A DNA stretch of 64,000 nucleotides, taken from positions 972,574 through 1,036,573 of the forward strand of contig BQJR01000003.1 of NCBI GenBank assembly GCA_021604805.1, given 5' to 3'. Origin of the DNA: Planctomycetota bacterium. Its GTDB lineage: Bacteria; Planctomycetota; B15-G4. Positions 25,337-33,694 of the stretch are shown piece by piece. A program made the position numbers and the translations under genes. Positions within the stretch are counted from its first letter, which is position 1. Every line of letters begins with the position of its first letter. Under the pieces are notes generated by a model that was given only the letters and a program-made list of their open reading frames with translations, ran no database searches and had not been told where the DNA came from.

Positions 25337-26779
25337 CTAGCCCACTCCCTTGGCCACGCGCGCTCCGATCTCGGCATCGACGTTGCGCCAGTACTCGAAG
25401 GCTCGCTCCAGCACCGGCTTCGACACGCCTGCGCTGAGGTGCCCGACGATGTTGGCGACCAAGCGGTCGCGCTGCGCGTCGTCCATCACCTCGCGCACCA
25501 GGATTCCGGCCTGACCGAAGTCGTCGTCGTCCTTGCGCAAGGTGTAGGCCGCGCGCACGAACTCGCCGTTGGCTTCCCAACCGGCGTCGTCACTCGCGTG
25601 ACCTGGCGCCGCCGGGCCACCCTTGGAGTTCGGCGCGTAGACCGGGTCGGTCACGTTGTCGACCCGCATCGGGCCGTCCTTGCTGTAACTGTGCACCGCC
25701 GACTGGGGACGGTTCACCGGGATCTGCTTGTAGTTGACTCCGAGCCGGTGACGGTGCGCATCCGCGTAGGCGAACAGCCGCCCCAGCAACATCTTGTCGG
25801 GGCTCACGCCGATGCCGGGCACCAGGTTGTTCGGTTCGAAGGCCGCCTGCTCGATCTCGGTGTGGAAGTCGGTGGGGTTGCGGTCCAGCGTGAGCTGGCC
25901 GACTTCGTGCAAGGGATAGTCGCCGTGCGGCCAGACCTTGGTGAGATCGAAGGGATTGAAGCGGTAGGTCTTGGCCTCTTCGAAAGGCATCAGCTGGACC
26001 TTCAGCGTCCAGCTGGGGTGATCCCCCTTCTTGATGCTGTCGAACAAGTCGCGGCGATGATAGTCGGCGTCGGCACCGGCCAGGCGGTCGGCCTCGTCTT
26101 GCGCGAGGAAGTCCACGCCTTGATTCGTCTTGAAGTGATACTTGACCCAGAAGCGCTCGCCGGACGCGTTGATCCACATGTAGGTGTGACTCGAGTAGCC
26201 ATTCATGTGGCGCCAAGTCTTCGGGATGCCGCGGTCCCCCATCAACCAAGTCACTTGGTGCGCGGACTCGGGCGAGAGCGTCCAGAAGTCCCACTGCATG
26301 TCGTGGTCGCGCAGGCCGTTGTCGGCTCTGCGCTTCTGCGACCGGATGAAGTGCTGGAACTTCAGGGGGTCGCGAAGGAAGAACACCGGCGTGTTGTTGC
26401 CCACGAGGTCGTAGTTGCCTTCACTCGTGTAGAACTTCAGCGCGAAACCGCGCGGGTCGCGCCAGGTGTCGGGGCTGCCGCGTTCGCCGGCCACCGTGGA
26501 GAAGCGGATGAGCGTGTCGGTCTTGGCGCTCGGATGGAAGACCGCGGCCTTGGTGTAGGCGCTCAGGTCGTGAGTCACCTGGAAGTGTCCGAAAGCACCG
26601 GAGCCCTTCGCGTGGGGCTGACGCTCGGGGATGCGCTCCCGGTTGAAGTTCGCCATCTGCTCGATGAGGTAGTGGTCGTGGAGCAGGATGGGTCCGTCGG
26701 GGCCGACCGTGAGCGAATGCTCATCACTCGGGACGGGGTTGCCAGCGTCGTTCGTGGTGTGTTTGCGGTCGTTGCTCAT
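25337..26779 (-). CDS. Monofunctional haem catalase, small-subunit clade
   Basis: A 480-residue catalase. The catalytic His is about residue 56 in [18 protein letters not shown], the catalytic Asn about 129 in [14 protein letters not shown], and the haem-ligand Tyr is in [17 protein letters not shown]. The NADPH-region [12 protein letters not shown] and the [17 protein letters not shown] block are intact. Its length fits small-subunit (clade 3) catalases. It removes hydrogen peroxide, which is made for example by flavin oxidases. It lies 54 bases downstream of the small membrane gene on the same strand, but a pair of 9-base direct repeats just upstream suggests separate control. Confidence 0.93.
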   Translation of the reverse strand: MSNDRKHTTNDAGNPVPSDEHSLTVGPDGPILLHDHYLIEQMANFNRERIPERQPHAKGSGAFGHFQVTHDLSAYTKAAVFHPSAKTDTLIRFSTVAGERGSPDTWRDPRGFALKFYTSEGNYDLVGNNTPVFFLRDPLKFQHFIRSQKRRADNGLRDHDMQWDFWTLSPESAHQVTWLMGDRGIPKTWRHMNGYSSHTYMWINASGERFWVKYHFKTNQGVDFLAQDEADRLAGADADYHRRDLFDSIKKGDHPSWTLKVQLMPFEEAKTYRFNPFDLTKVWPHGDYPLHEVGQLTLDRNPTDFHTEIEQAAFEPNNLVPGIGVSPDKMLLGRLFAYADAHRHRLGVNYKQIPVNRPQSAVHSYSKDGPMRVDNVTDPVYAPNSKGGPAAPGHASDDAGWEANGEFVRAAYTLRKDDDDFGQAGILVREVMDDAQRDRLVANIVGHLSAGVSKPVLERAFEYWRNVDAEIGARVAKGVG

Positions 26780-26805
26780 CGCGATTCTCGCTCCACCTTT
26801 TGTTC

Positions 26806-26827
26806 GGTTTCACTACTAGGTTTCACT
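26806..26827 (-). promoter_or_regulatory. Direct repeat upstream of catalase, operator candidate
   Basis: GGTTTCACT occurs twice (26806-26814 and 26819-26827), separated by ACTA, 27 bases above the catalase ATG. It may bind an oxidative-stress regulator. The downstream gene provides the only functional clue. Confidence 0.35.
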
Positions 26828-26833
26828 TCGGCT

Positions 26834-27580
26834 TCAAGGCTGCTCGCTGCGGATGCTCAACCCACCCGACGCGCGCAGCTCCACGATGTACTGGCTCCCC
26901 GGGCGCGCTTCCATGAAGGGCGCCTCGCCGTGGATGGCGCGCACGCCGGCGGCGGCGGCCGCGTCGGGATCGTGGGCGTAGTCCCAGAAGTTCTGCCAGA
27001 GTTCGCGGGTGAGGTCGGGGCTGGCGTCGTCGCGGTAGACCTCGGGGTCGAGGCCCACGGGGTCCACGACCATGCCGTCTTCGGGCGGCTGGCGGTCACC
27101 GAACACGCGGCGGAAGAGGCACAGGCTCGTGCCGCGCCAGGCGTCGCCGCGCTCCACGTAGTCGTCGGCGAACTTGATCACCAGCGATTCCACGTAGACG
27201 AAGCGACCTTCGATCTCGCCTTCCACCGGCGGGCCGATCGGGTGACCGCCGGGGTCGAGCTCCTGGAAGCGCAAGCGCGTGATGATGCGCTCGGCGTCGT
27301 TCGGATCGTGCCATTGTTCGAGCACGCGGATGCGCGCGCGACGCTGGTCGACCTTGAGGTACTGAAGCGCCACGCGGGTCTCGTCGAGTTCGCGTTCACG
27401 CACCGCGAGTTCGGCGCTCACGGTCTGCAACTCGGCGCTCGTGCCTTCCAACTCAGCGCGCACCTCTCGGAGTTCGGCGCTCTTGTCGCCGAGGATCCCC
27501 TCGAAGCGCTCGTAGCCGAGATAGGCCAAGCCGCCGATGGCGAGCAGCAGCAGCACGCGAAGCAGCTTGAGCAGCCCCAT
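26834..27580 (-). CDS. Membrane-anchored coiled-coil protein, partner of the TIGR03545/03546-like gene
   Basis: A 248-residue protein: membrane helix at about residues 4-22 (LLKLLRVLLLLAIGGLAYLG), then a coiled coil at about 30-75 with repeating 'SAEL' units (DKSAELREVRAELEGTSAEL), then a compact soluble domain with VLEQWHDPNDAERIITRLRF, WRGTSLCLFRRVFGDRQPPE and SQYIVELRASGGLSIRSEQP. No catalytic motif is seen. The start codon lies two bases from the stop of the upstream membrane gene, so the two are one translational unit and probably one complex. Function unknown. Confidence 0.7.
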   Translation of the reverse strand: MGLLKLLRVLLLLAIGGLAYLGYERFEGILGDKSAELREVRAELEGTSAELQTVSAELAVRERELDETRVALQYLKVDQRRARIRVLEQWHDPNDAERIITRLRFQELDPGGHPIGPPVEGEIEGRFVYVESLVIKFADDYVERGDAWRGTSLCLFRRVFGDRQPPEDGMVVDPVGLDPEVYRDDASPDLTRELWQNFWDYAHDPDAAAAAGVRAIHGEAPFMEARPGSQYIVELRASGGLSIRSEQP

Positions 27581-27582
27581 GG

Positions 27583-29445
27583 TCAGCCGTCCTCGTCGGA
27601 CTTCTTGTCCTTCTTCTTGCTGCCGAAGAGACCGCCGAGCTTGTCACCCAGCTTGTCACCGAGTTCATCGCCGACCTTGTCGCCGAGCTTCTCTTTGAGT
27701 TCGTCGGTCTTCTCGTCGAGCTTCTCTTGGCCCTTCTGCTCGAGCTCGTCCTTGCGCTTGTTGAACTCGGCGAGCGCCGTGCCCTTGAGCAGGTCGGTGA
27801 CGGCGTCGTCGTCGAGCGTGACGCGCGGTGAATCGAGCGGGCCGCGGATGCCGAGCGGCAACGTGAGACCGTCGAGCGGAGCCTGACTGCCGCCGATGTT
27901 CACGAGCATGTCGTGGAAGGTCACGTTGAGCGGCAGGTCGAGCCAGCCGACCTTGCCGCCGGCCCAGGCGCCGTCGAGCGCCACGTCGAGCGTGCCCTTG
28001 CTGAGCAGCGGTTTGCCGTCGATCTTGAGGCTGTCGGCGAGGGCCTCTGCGGTCACACCGCTGAGCGCGAAGAGCAGGCGGTTGTCGGTCTTGTCGGCGG
28101 TCAGGCCGCCCATGGCCACGTCGACATCGAGGCTGCCGGCGCTGCTCGTGATGCGCAGACGCGCGGGGTCGAGCACCAACTCGGGCGCGGTCGACAAGTT
28201 GTCGAAGCGCACGTTGAGTGTCTCGCCCGTGAGCGACGCGCTGCGCACGCCGTCGGCCACGAGCTCGCGGATCAGCAGCGCCGGATCGTCGCGACGCAAG
28301 CCACGCGACACGACACCGAGCCAACCCTTCTCGGCGACCTCGCGCTCGAGGCGCTCTTCGAGCGTCTCTTCGCTCTCACCTTCTTCGGCGGGCGCGAAAC
28401 GTTCGACCCATTCGCGCACGGTGGCCAGGCGTTCGCGCCAGACCTGTGCGTCAGCGAGCCAGTCTTCGAGGCTGCGCGAGTCGCCGTCGCCACCTTCGGC
28501 ATCAGGTGTCTCGGACGGCTTCGGCGGCGGCCCCACGTGCGAGCCCACGTTGGCACGCGCCAAGCCCTGCGCGCCGTCGATGATCGACAGACGATCGATG
28601 GCGAGATGCCCGCGCAACAAGTCGGACGAGCTCAGGTTCGCTTCCATGCGCGCCGCTTCGAACAGGTTCGTGCCCAGCGCGTTGGGGTCGGCCATGGCCA
28701 AGCCGTGCACCACCAAGCGGTTGCTCGCGAGGTCGAGCTCCACGCCCTCGAGATCCACCGTGGCGCCGTTCCACTGCGCGAGGTTGTCGCGGCTCACGTT
28801 CGTGATCACGCCGCCGAGCAGCCCCGGCACGAAGACCACGCCGAGGATCACGATCAGCGCGAGCACCGCGCCCATGATGCGGATCGGGAAGCGCTTGCGC
28901 TTCGAGAGCAGCTCGCCGTAGGACTTCTTGCCGTGGCCCGAGCCGATCAGGATCCACAACAACACGCCCATGCCCGGCTTGGACGTGAGCTTCTTGTAGC
29001 GCTCGCTGCCTTCTTCGAGCCCGTGCATCTTGGCGCGGAAACCGTTCAGCGTGGTGACGAGGAACCAGCCCGCGAACACCCCGAAGAGCAAGCCGAGCAC
29101 CTGTCCGCCGCTCACCGCGTAGTGATCCAGCGCGCCCAGCGCGAGCACCGGCGCGTTGACCACGGTTTCCATCAGGCCGCGCAGGGGGCCGTCGAGCAGG
29201 AACTCGCCGATCGCGAAGGACACCGGCATCGCGACCAGTGACAGCAACTTCGCGAGGCCGAACACGAGCAGCGCGATGCCGATGTTCGCGTTGAGCACGA
29301 TCAGCAGCACGAGCAGCAGCGCGATCAAGCCGGGCGCCGCACTGAAGCCCGGCGCAAAGCCGAGCAAGCTGCCGAGCAGCGCCGCGAGGAACACTTGGAT
29401 AGGTGCGTGGCTGCCGCGCAGGAAGCCACCGAGGGTACGCATCAT
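27583..29445 (-). CDS. Membrane protein resembling a fusion of TIGR03546- and TIGR03545-type families
   Basis: A 620-residue protein. The N-terminal third has about four membrane helices (LLGSLLGFAPGFSAAPGLIA, LIALLLVLLIVLNANIGIAL, then VLGLLFGVFAGWFLV); a further helix is near residue 195 (IMGAVLALIVILGVVFVPGL). A periplasmic AsmA-like beta region follows (VDLEGVELDLASNRLVVHGL, LNVTFHDMLVNIG, LPLGIRGPLDSPRVTLD). The C-terminus is a Lys/Asp-rich repeat (KLGDKVGDELGDKLGD) and a charged tail. From memory, the two halves match two uncharacterised families usually encoded by adjacent genes; here they appear as one protein. The AsmA-like part hints at envelope lipid handling. GGAGA eight bases before ATG 29445 supports the start. 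Confidence 0.65.
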   Translation of the reverse strand: MMRTLGGFLRGSHAPIQVFLAALLGSLLGFAPGFSAAPGLIALLLVLLIVLNANIGIALLVFGLAKLLSLVAMPVSFAIGEFLLDGPLRGLMETVVNAPVLALGALDHYAVSGGQVLGLLFGVFAGWFLVTTLNGFRAKMHGLEEGSERYKKLTSKPGMGVLLWILIGSGHGKKSYGELLSKRKRFPIRIMGAVLALIVILGVVFVPGLLGGVITNVSRDNLAQWNGATVDLEGVELDLASNRLVVHGLAMADPNALGTNLFEAARMEANLSSSDLLRGHLAIDRLSIIDGAQGLARANVGSHVGPPPKPSETPDAEGGDGDSRSLEDWLADAQVWRERLATVREWVERFAPAEEGESEETLEERLEREVAEKGWLGVVSRGLRRDDPALLIRELVADGVRSASLTGETLNVRFDNLSTAPELVLDPARLRITSSAGSLDVDVAMGGLTADKTDNRLLFALSGVTAEALADSLKIDGKPLLSKGTLDVALDGAWAGGKVGWLDLPLNVTFHDMLVNIGGSQAPLDGLTLPLGIRGPLDSPRVTLDDDAVTDLLKGTALAEFNKRKDELEQKGQEKLDEKTDELKEKLGDKVGDELGDKLGDKLGGLFGSKKKDKKSDEDG

Positions 29446-29563
29446 GGTCGGGTCTCCGGGTTCCCATCATGACACAGGGCACAGCGCGAACCGCCATGTC
29501 CAGAGCTCCCCACCTGCACGGGAACGGCGTGCCCGAAGTGCAGCGCCATCTCGCTCGATCGCT

Positions 29564-29569
29564 TATCCT
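29564..29569 (+). promoter_or_regulatory. Candidate -10 element TATCCT for the prolyl isomerase gene
   Basis: GCTTATCCTAGACG lies 31 bases upstream of ATG 29601 in the divergent gap from the membrane-protein gene. Confidence 0.35.
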
Positions 29570-29600
29570 AGACGCCTCGATCTTCCCACCGAGAGTTGTC

Positions 29601-31091
29601 ATGTCGGCCCCCCACCTGTTCGCTCGCCTGTCCCTCGCGCTGCTCCTCGGCGGCTCCCTCAGCGCTCAAGACGGCGCCGCTGAAGCCGAGCGCTACGCCT
29701 ACGTGCGCATGGTCACGTCACTCGGTGACTTGGTCCTCGAGCTCGACCAGGAGCAGGCGCCGATCACCAGCGAGAACTTCCTCGCCTACGTGAACGAGGG
29801 TTTCTACGACGGCACGATCTTCCACCGCGTGATCAGTGAGTTCATGGCTCAGGGCGGCGGCTACCTGCCGGGCATCGAAGTCAAGCCGCCCACGCGCAGC
29901 CCCATCCGCAACGAGTCGGACAACGGCCTCAGCAACGAGGCGGGCACGCTCGCGATGGCGCGCACCGGCAACCCCCACTCGGCCACGAGCCAGTTCTTCA
30001 TTAACCTCGTGAGCAACCCCAACCTGGATCATCCGGGTGGCGAGAACTGGGGCTACGCCGTGTTCGGCAAGGTGATCGACGGCTTCGACACCGTGCTCGC
30101 GATCAAGCAAGCGCGCGTGGAACTCGACCCGCGCGCCGACCGCACCCAACCGGCCTCACCGCTCACGCCGATCGTGATCCAGAGCGCCACGCAAGTCGGG
30201 CCCGAGACCTGCCGCGCCGCCATCAGCGAAGCGCGTCGCGTGGAAGCCACGCCCCCGCTCGACGAAGACTTCCAAGACGAAGTGCGCGCCGCCGCCGCCG
30301 ACCAGTCCGACGAAGTCGCCGCGCTGCTCACGGTGCTCGGCCACGACCCCGAAGCGATCACCTACTCAGGCACCGGCCTCGGCTCGATCGTGGTGCGCGA
30401 AGGCAGCGGTGGCCAACCCACCCGCGCCGACACGGTGACCGCCCACTACACCGGCTGGTTGCTCAACGGCAAACCCTTCGACTCGAGCCGCGCGCGCGGC
30501 GAAGCGATGGACTTCCCGCTCAACCGCGTGATCCCCGCCTGGACCGAAGGCGTGTCCGAGATGAAGGTCGGCGAGCGCCGCATCCTCATCGCGCCACCCA
30601 ACCTGGCCTACGGCCCGCGCGGCGCCAGCGGCGTGATCCCGCCGAACTCCACGCTGATCTTCGACGTGGAGCTGCTCGCCTTCGAGAAGGCGAAGGACTA
30701 CTCCGACATGAACGCGGGCAAGGCGCTGCTCGTGGAGAAGGGCGTGGCGATCAGCTCCGGGCAGACGACCGCGTCGGGCCTGTTCTATGTCGACGAAGTC
30801 GTGGGCGACGGTCAGTTGCCGCTGCGCACCGACCGCGTGACCACGCACTACGCCGGCTTCCTCACCGACGGCACGCAGTTCGACTCGTCGATCGAGCGCG
30901 GCACGCCGGCCACCTTCCCCGTGAGCGGCGTGATCGCAGGCTGGACCGAGGCGCTGCTCTCGATGCCGGTCGGCACCACGCGCTGGGTCGTCATCCCGTG
31001 GAACCTGGCCTACGGCGCGGCCGGTCGCGCCCCGATGATCCCGCCGAAGGCCGCGCTCGTGTTCGAGATGCGCCTGCTCGAGATCAAGTAA
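29601..31091 (+). CDS. Exported triple prolyl isomerase: cyclophilin plus two FKBP domains
   Basis: A 496-residue protein with a signal peptide (about residues 1-22, LFARLSLALLLGGSLSAQ). A cyclophilin domain spans about 35-190 (IFHRVISEFMAQGGGY with the catalytic Arg; NPHSATSQFFINL). Two FKBP domains follow at about 258-362 (VTAHYTGWLLNGKPFDSS, MKVGERRILIAPPNLAYG) and 390-496 (VTTHYAGFLTDGTQFDSS, MPVGTTRWVVIPWNLAYG). All three should catalyse peptidyl-prolyl cis-trans isomerisation in protein folding outside the cytoplasm. Fusion of both unrelated isomerase folds in one chain is uncommon. The next gene follows after six bases. An upstream in-frame extension to 29403 has no signal peptide and is rejected. 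Confidence 0.88.
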   Translation: MSAPHLFARLSLALLLGGSLSAQDGAAEAERYAYVRMVTSLGDLVLELDQEQAPITSENFLAYVNEGFYDGTIFHRVISEFMAQGGGYLPGIEVKPPTRSPIRNESDNGLSNEAGTLAMARTGNPHSATSQFFINLVSNPNLDHPGGENWGYAVFGKVIDGFDTVLAIKQARVELDPRADRTQPASPLTPIVIQSATQVGPETCRAAISEARRVEATPPLDEDFQDEVRAAAADQSDEVAALLTVLGHDPEAITYSGTGLGSIVVREGSGGQPTRADTVTAHYTGWLLNGKPFDSSRARGEAMDFPLNRVIPAWTEGVSEMKVGERRILIAPPNLAYGPRGASGVIPPNSTLIFDVELLAFEKAKDYSDMNAGKALLVEKGVAISSGQTTASGLFYVDEVVGDGQLPLRTDRVTTHYAGFLTDGTQFDSSIERGTPATFPVSGVIAGWTEALLSMPVGTTRWVVIPWNLAYGAAGRAPMIPPKAALVFEMRLLEIK

Positions 31092-31097
31092 GCGCGC

Positions 31098-32369
31098 ATG
31101 CTCGGCCGTCGCGACTTCCTGCGCTGGAACGCCGCCGCCGCGGGTGCACTCCTGCTCCCGGCGACGGCGTGCCGCGCGGTCGCGGCCTTCTCGGGTGACA
31201 CGCGCAGCCCCGAAGACATCGCGCGCGACGAATCGCTGTGGGTGCAGGTGCAGCAGTCCTTCAGCGTGGACCGCTCGGCGCTCAACCTGAACAACGGCGG
31301 CGTGAGCCCGGCGCCGCGGCTGGTGCAAGACGCCGTCAAGCGCCACCTCGACTTCAGTCACCAGTTGCCGGTGCACAACATGAACCGCGTGTTGTGGCCG
31401 CAAGCCGAAGCGGTGCGCGAACGCATGGCAGCCGCCTGGGGCGTGGACAGCGGCGAGATCGCGCTGATGCGTAACGCGTCGGAAGCGCTGCAGACCGTGC
31501 AACTCGGTCTCGACCTGCAGCCGGGCGACGAAGTGCTCACGAGCACGCACGACTACCCGCGCATGATCACGGCCTTCCAGCAACGCGAACGCCGCGACGG
31601 CATCGTGCTCAAGCAGATCGAGATGCCGGTGCCGATGACCGACCAGGCTGCGCTCGTGGAGCTCTACCGCGCGGCGATCACGCCGGCCACGAAGCTGCTG
31701 CTCGTGTGTCACATCACGCCCTTCACCGGTCAGGTCCTGCCGGTGAAAGAGATCGTGGCCATGGCGCGCGAGCACGGCGTGCCCACTTTGATCGACGGCG
31801 CACACTCCTTCGCGCACCTCGACTTCAACCTCGCCGAGCTCGACTGCGACTACTTCGCCACCAGCCTGCACAAGTGGTTGCACGCGCCGCACGGCACCGG
31901 CCTGCTCTACGTGCGTCGCGAGAAGATCCGCGAGTTGTGGCCGCTGATGGCCGCGCGCGAAGAGCAGGAAAACGACATCCGCAAGTTCGAGGAGATCGGC
32001 ACGGCCTCACCCGCGCCCTATCTCGGCATCGCGGAGGCGCTCAGCTTCCACGAAGGCATCGGCGGCGCGAACAAGGAAGCACGCTTGCGTCACCTGCGCG
32101 ACCTGTGGGCCGAGCCGCTGCTCGACGACCCGCGCGTGAGCCTGTACACGAGCCGCGATGAGCAACTCTCCTGCGGCATCGCCACGCTGCGCGTCGAGGG
32201 CATGGACATGCTCGGGCTCTACAACACGCTCTGGCGCAGGCACCGCATCGTGACCTCGCCGATCAACCGCGACGACGTGCTCGGCCTGCGCATCTCGCCC
32301 AGCATCTCGAACACGCCGCAAGAGTTGGAACGCTTCGTGCGCGTGGTGCGCGAACACTTGCCCGCCTGA
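31098..32369 (+). CDS. Tat-exported class V aminotransferase-fold enzyme (isopenicillin-N-epimerase-like)
   Basis: A 423-residue PLP enzyme. The N-terminus MLGRRDFLRWNAAAAGALLL has a twin-arginine motif and a hydrophobic stretch, so it is likely exported already folded with its cofactor. The fold-type I signature is intact: LIDGAHSFAHLDFNLAELDC with the PLP-binding Asp, and the Schiff-base Lys about residue 259 in FATSLHKWLHAPHGTGLLYV. Similarity in order is to isopenicillin-N epimerase / cysteine-desulfurase-like aminotransferases. The substrate is unknown; exported members are common in planctomycetes and some other phyla. It is co-transcribed with the triple prolyl isomerase (six-base gap). 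Confidence 0.85.
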   Translation: MLGRRDFLRWNAAAAGALLLPATACRAVAAFSGDTRSPEDIARDESLWVQVQQSFSVDRSALNLNNGGVSPAPRLVQDAVKRHLDFSHQLPVHNMNRVLWPQAEAVRERMAAAWGVDSGEIALMRNASEALQTVQLGLDLQPGDEVLTSTHDYPRMITAFQQRERRDGIVLKQIEMPVPMTDQAALVELYRAAITPATKLLLVCHITPFTGQVLPVKEIVAMAREHGVPTLIDGAHSFAHLDFNLAELDCDYFATSLHKWLHAPHGTGLLYVRREKIRELWPLMAAREEQENDIRKFEEIGTASPAPYLGIAEALSFHEGIGGANKEARLRHLRDLWAEPLLDDPRVSLYTSRDEQLSCGIATLRVEGMDMLGLYNTLWRRHRIVTSPINRDDVLGLRISPSISNTPQELERFVRVVREHLPA

Positions 32370-32479
32370 GCGTGGCCGCCCGCGCGCCCCGCCGCGCTCC
32401 CCGCGATCGGCGCTGCGCCCCATTTCGCAACTCGGGCCGCGCTGGTACGGTCGGTCCTCGCTCCTGAGGGAAAACTGCC
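32370..32479. other. Intergenic region before the RebB-like gene
   Basis: A 110-base gap. TACGGT at 32446-32451, 28 bases before the GTG, follows the TAnnnT spacing seen elsewhere. GAGGGA at about 32466 is the ribosome site. No terminator hairpin for the upstream gene is obvious. Confidence 0.3.
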
Positions 32480-33160
32480 GTGTCCAAGTCGCGCAAGTCC
32501 AACCCGTTCGCCGCCTCGAAGTCCGCTGAGCCCGACATGCGCCCGATCGACGAACAGATCGCCGCGCTCGGCAAGTCGGTGGCCAAGGCGCAGCGTCGCC
32601 TGGAGAAGACGCTCGCCAAGCAGCGCCGCGAAGTCGTGAGCGTGGCCGAAGAGCTCGTGCGTGCGAGCACCGTGGCCGTGCAGGCCGCGCGCAACCTCAA
32701 GGAATGGCCGAGCGACGAGCAACCCGCCGTCGACAACGAAGTCTTCGAGAAGCTGAGCACCGTGGTGCGCGCCAGCTTCAGCGCGCTGCAAAGCGAACCC
32801 GAGCGCCCCGATGAACTCGACGAGCTGGCGCAGCGCATCGCGGGCTCGCAGGCCGAGCACGAGACCCCCTCGCAAGAACTCGCGCAAGAGGCCGTGCAGG
32901 CCGTGAGCATGGCCTGGCAGAACGCCCTCGCCACGCATCAGCAACAGAGCGTGCTGGCCGAAGCCGTGTTGCAGCAAGGCGTGGCGATGTTGTTCAGCCT
33001 CGCGAGCGACGCCCTCACCGAGAAACAGGAACTCAACCTCGACGCGCTCACCCGCGCGGCCACGCAAGCTTCCAAGGAGTTCGACGGCGTCTACGAACTC
33101 GACGACCCCTACAAGGAACACCGCGACGACGAGGATGACGACGACGCGGACGACTGGTAG
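32480..33160 (+). CDS. Acidic helical protein with a possible RebB-like (R-body) segment
   Basis: A 226-residue protein from GTG 32480, with GAGGGA nine bases upstream. A basic N-terminus and coiled coil (about 28-70, AALGKSVAKAQRRLEKTLAK) are followed by a helical region. Near residues 140-175 AWQNALATHQQQSVLAEAVL then QQGVAMLFSL resembles the conserved core of RebB / killing-trait proteins (N-x-V/L-x-x-QQQ-x-x-L-x-x-A-x-x-x-Q-G-V-x-x-L-Y/F-S). The tail is a run of Asp/Glu ending in Trp. If real, it would be a component or regulator of contractile R-bodies, but only one such gene is seen and the match is from memory. Otherwise a hypothetical cytoplasmic protein. Confidence 0.55.
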   Translation: MSKSRKSNPFAASKSAEPDMRPIDEQIAALGKSVAKAQRRLEKTLAKQRREVVSVAEELVRASTVAVQAARNLKEWPSDEQPAVDNEVFEKLSTVVRASFSALQSEPERPDELDELAQRIAGSQAEHETPSQELAQEAVQAVSMAWQNALATHQQQSVLAEAVLQQGVAMLFSLASDALTEKQELNLDALTRAATQASKEFDGVYELDDPYKEHRDDEDDDDADDW

Positions 33161-33171
33161 TCCCTGAGCCC

Positions 33172-33678
33172 GTGTCCGACACCGCACCCACTCCGCGCCT
33201 GCTCGTGCTCGGCAACGCCGGTGCCGGCAAGAGCACCCTCGCGCGCGAACTCGCGCAGCAGCATGCGCAGCCCGACGGCCGCCCGCTCGCGATCCTGTGC
33301 CTCGACGCCATCGCCTTCGACGGCAGCACCGAACGTCGCCCACTCGCCGAGAGCCTGGCGCTGCTCGACGACTTCCGCGCCGCGCACGCCGGCTGGGTGA
33401 TCGAAGGCTGCTACGCCGACCTCGCCGAAGCCCTCGCGCCGCACGCCCACGAGCTGCACTTCGTCGACCCGGGCGTGGAGGTCTGCGTGGCGCACTGCCG
33501 CGCGCGACCGTGGGAACCCGACAAGTTCGCCACGCGCGAAGCGCAAGACGCCGTGCTCGACACGCTCATCGCCTGGGTGCGCGAGTACCCCCACCGAAAC
33601 GACGAGTACGGCTTGCGCGCGCACGAACGCGTGGTCGCAGCCTTCGAGGGGCGCGTGCTGCGACACGGCGCGCCCTGA
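33172..33678 (+). CDS. P-loop kinase-like protein
   Basis: A 168-residue protein from GTG 33172, eleven bases after the previous gene. A Walker A motif, GNAGAGKST, lies at about residues 14-22 (LLVLGNAGAGKSTLARELAQ). A conserved Asp follows in ILCLDAIAFDGST, and there is a later GWVIEGCYADLAEALAPHAH segment like the adenylate-kinase / shikimate-kinase-like group of small P-loop enzymes. VCVAHCRARPWEPDKF may form the lid. It probably phosphorylates a small molecule using ATP, substrate unknown. It ends convergently 16 bases from the sulfatase-fold gene. Confidence 0.7.
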   Translation: MSDTAPTPRLLVLGNAGAGKSTLARELAQQHAQPDGRPLAILCLDAIAFDGSTERRPLAESLALLDDFRAAHAGWVIEGCYADLAEALAPHAHELHFVDPGVEVCVAHCRARPWEPDKFATREAQDAVLDTLIAWVREYPHRNDEYGLRAHERVVAAFEGRVLRHGAP

Positions 33679-33694
33679 ATTCTCCGGTGAGCGT

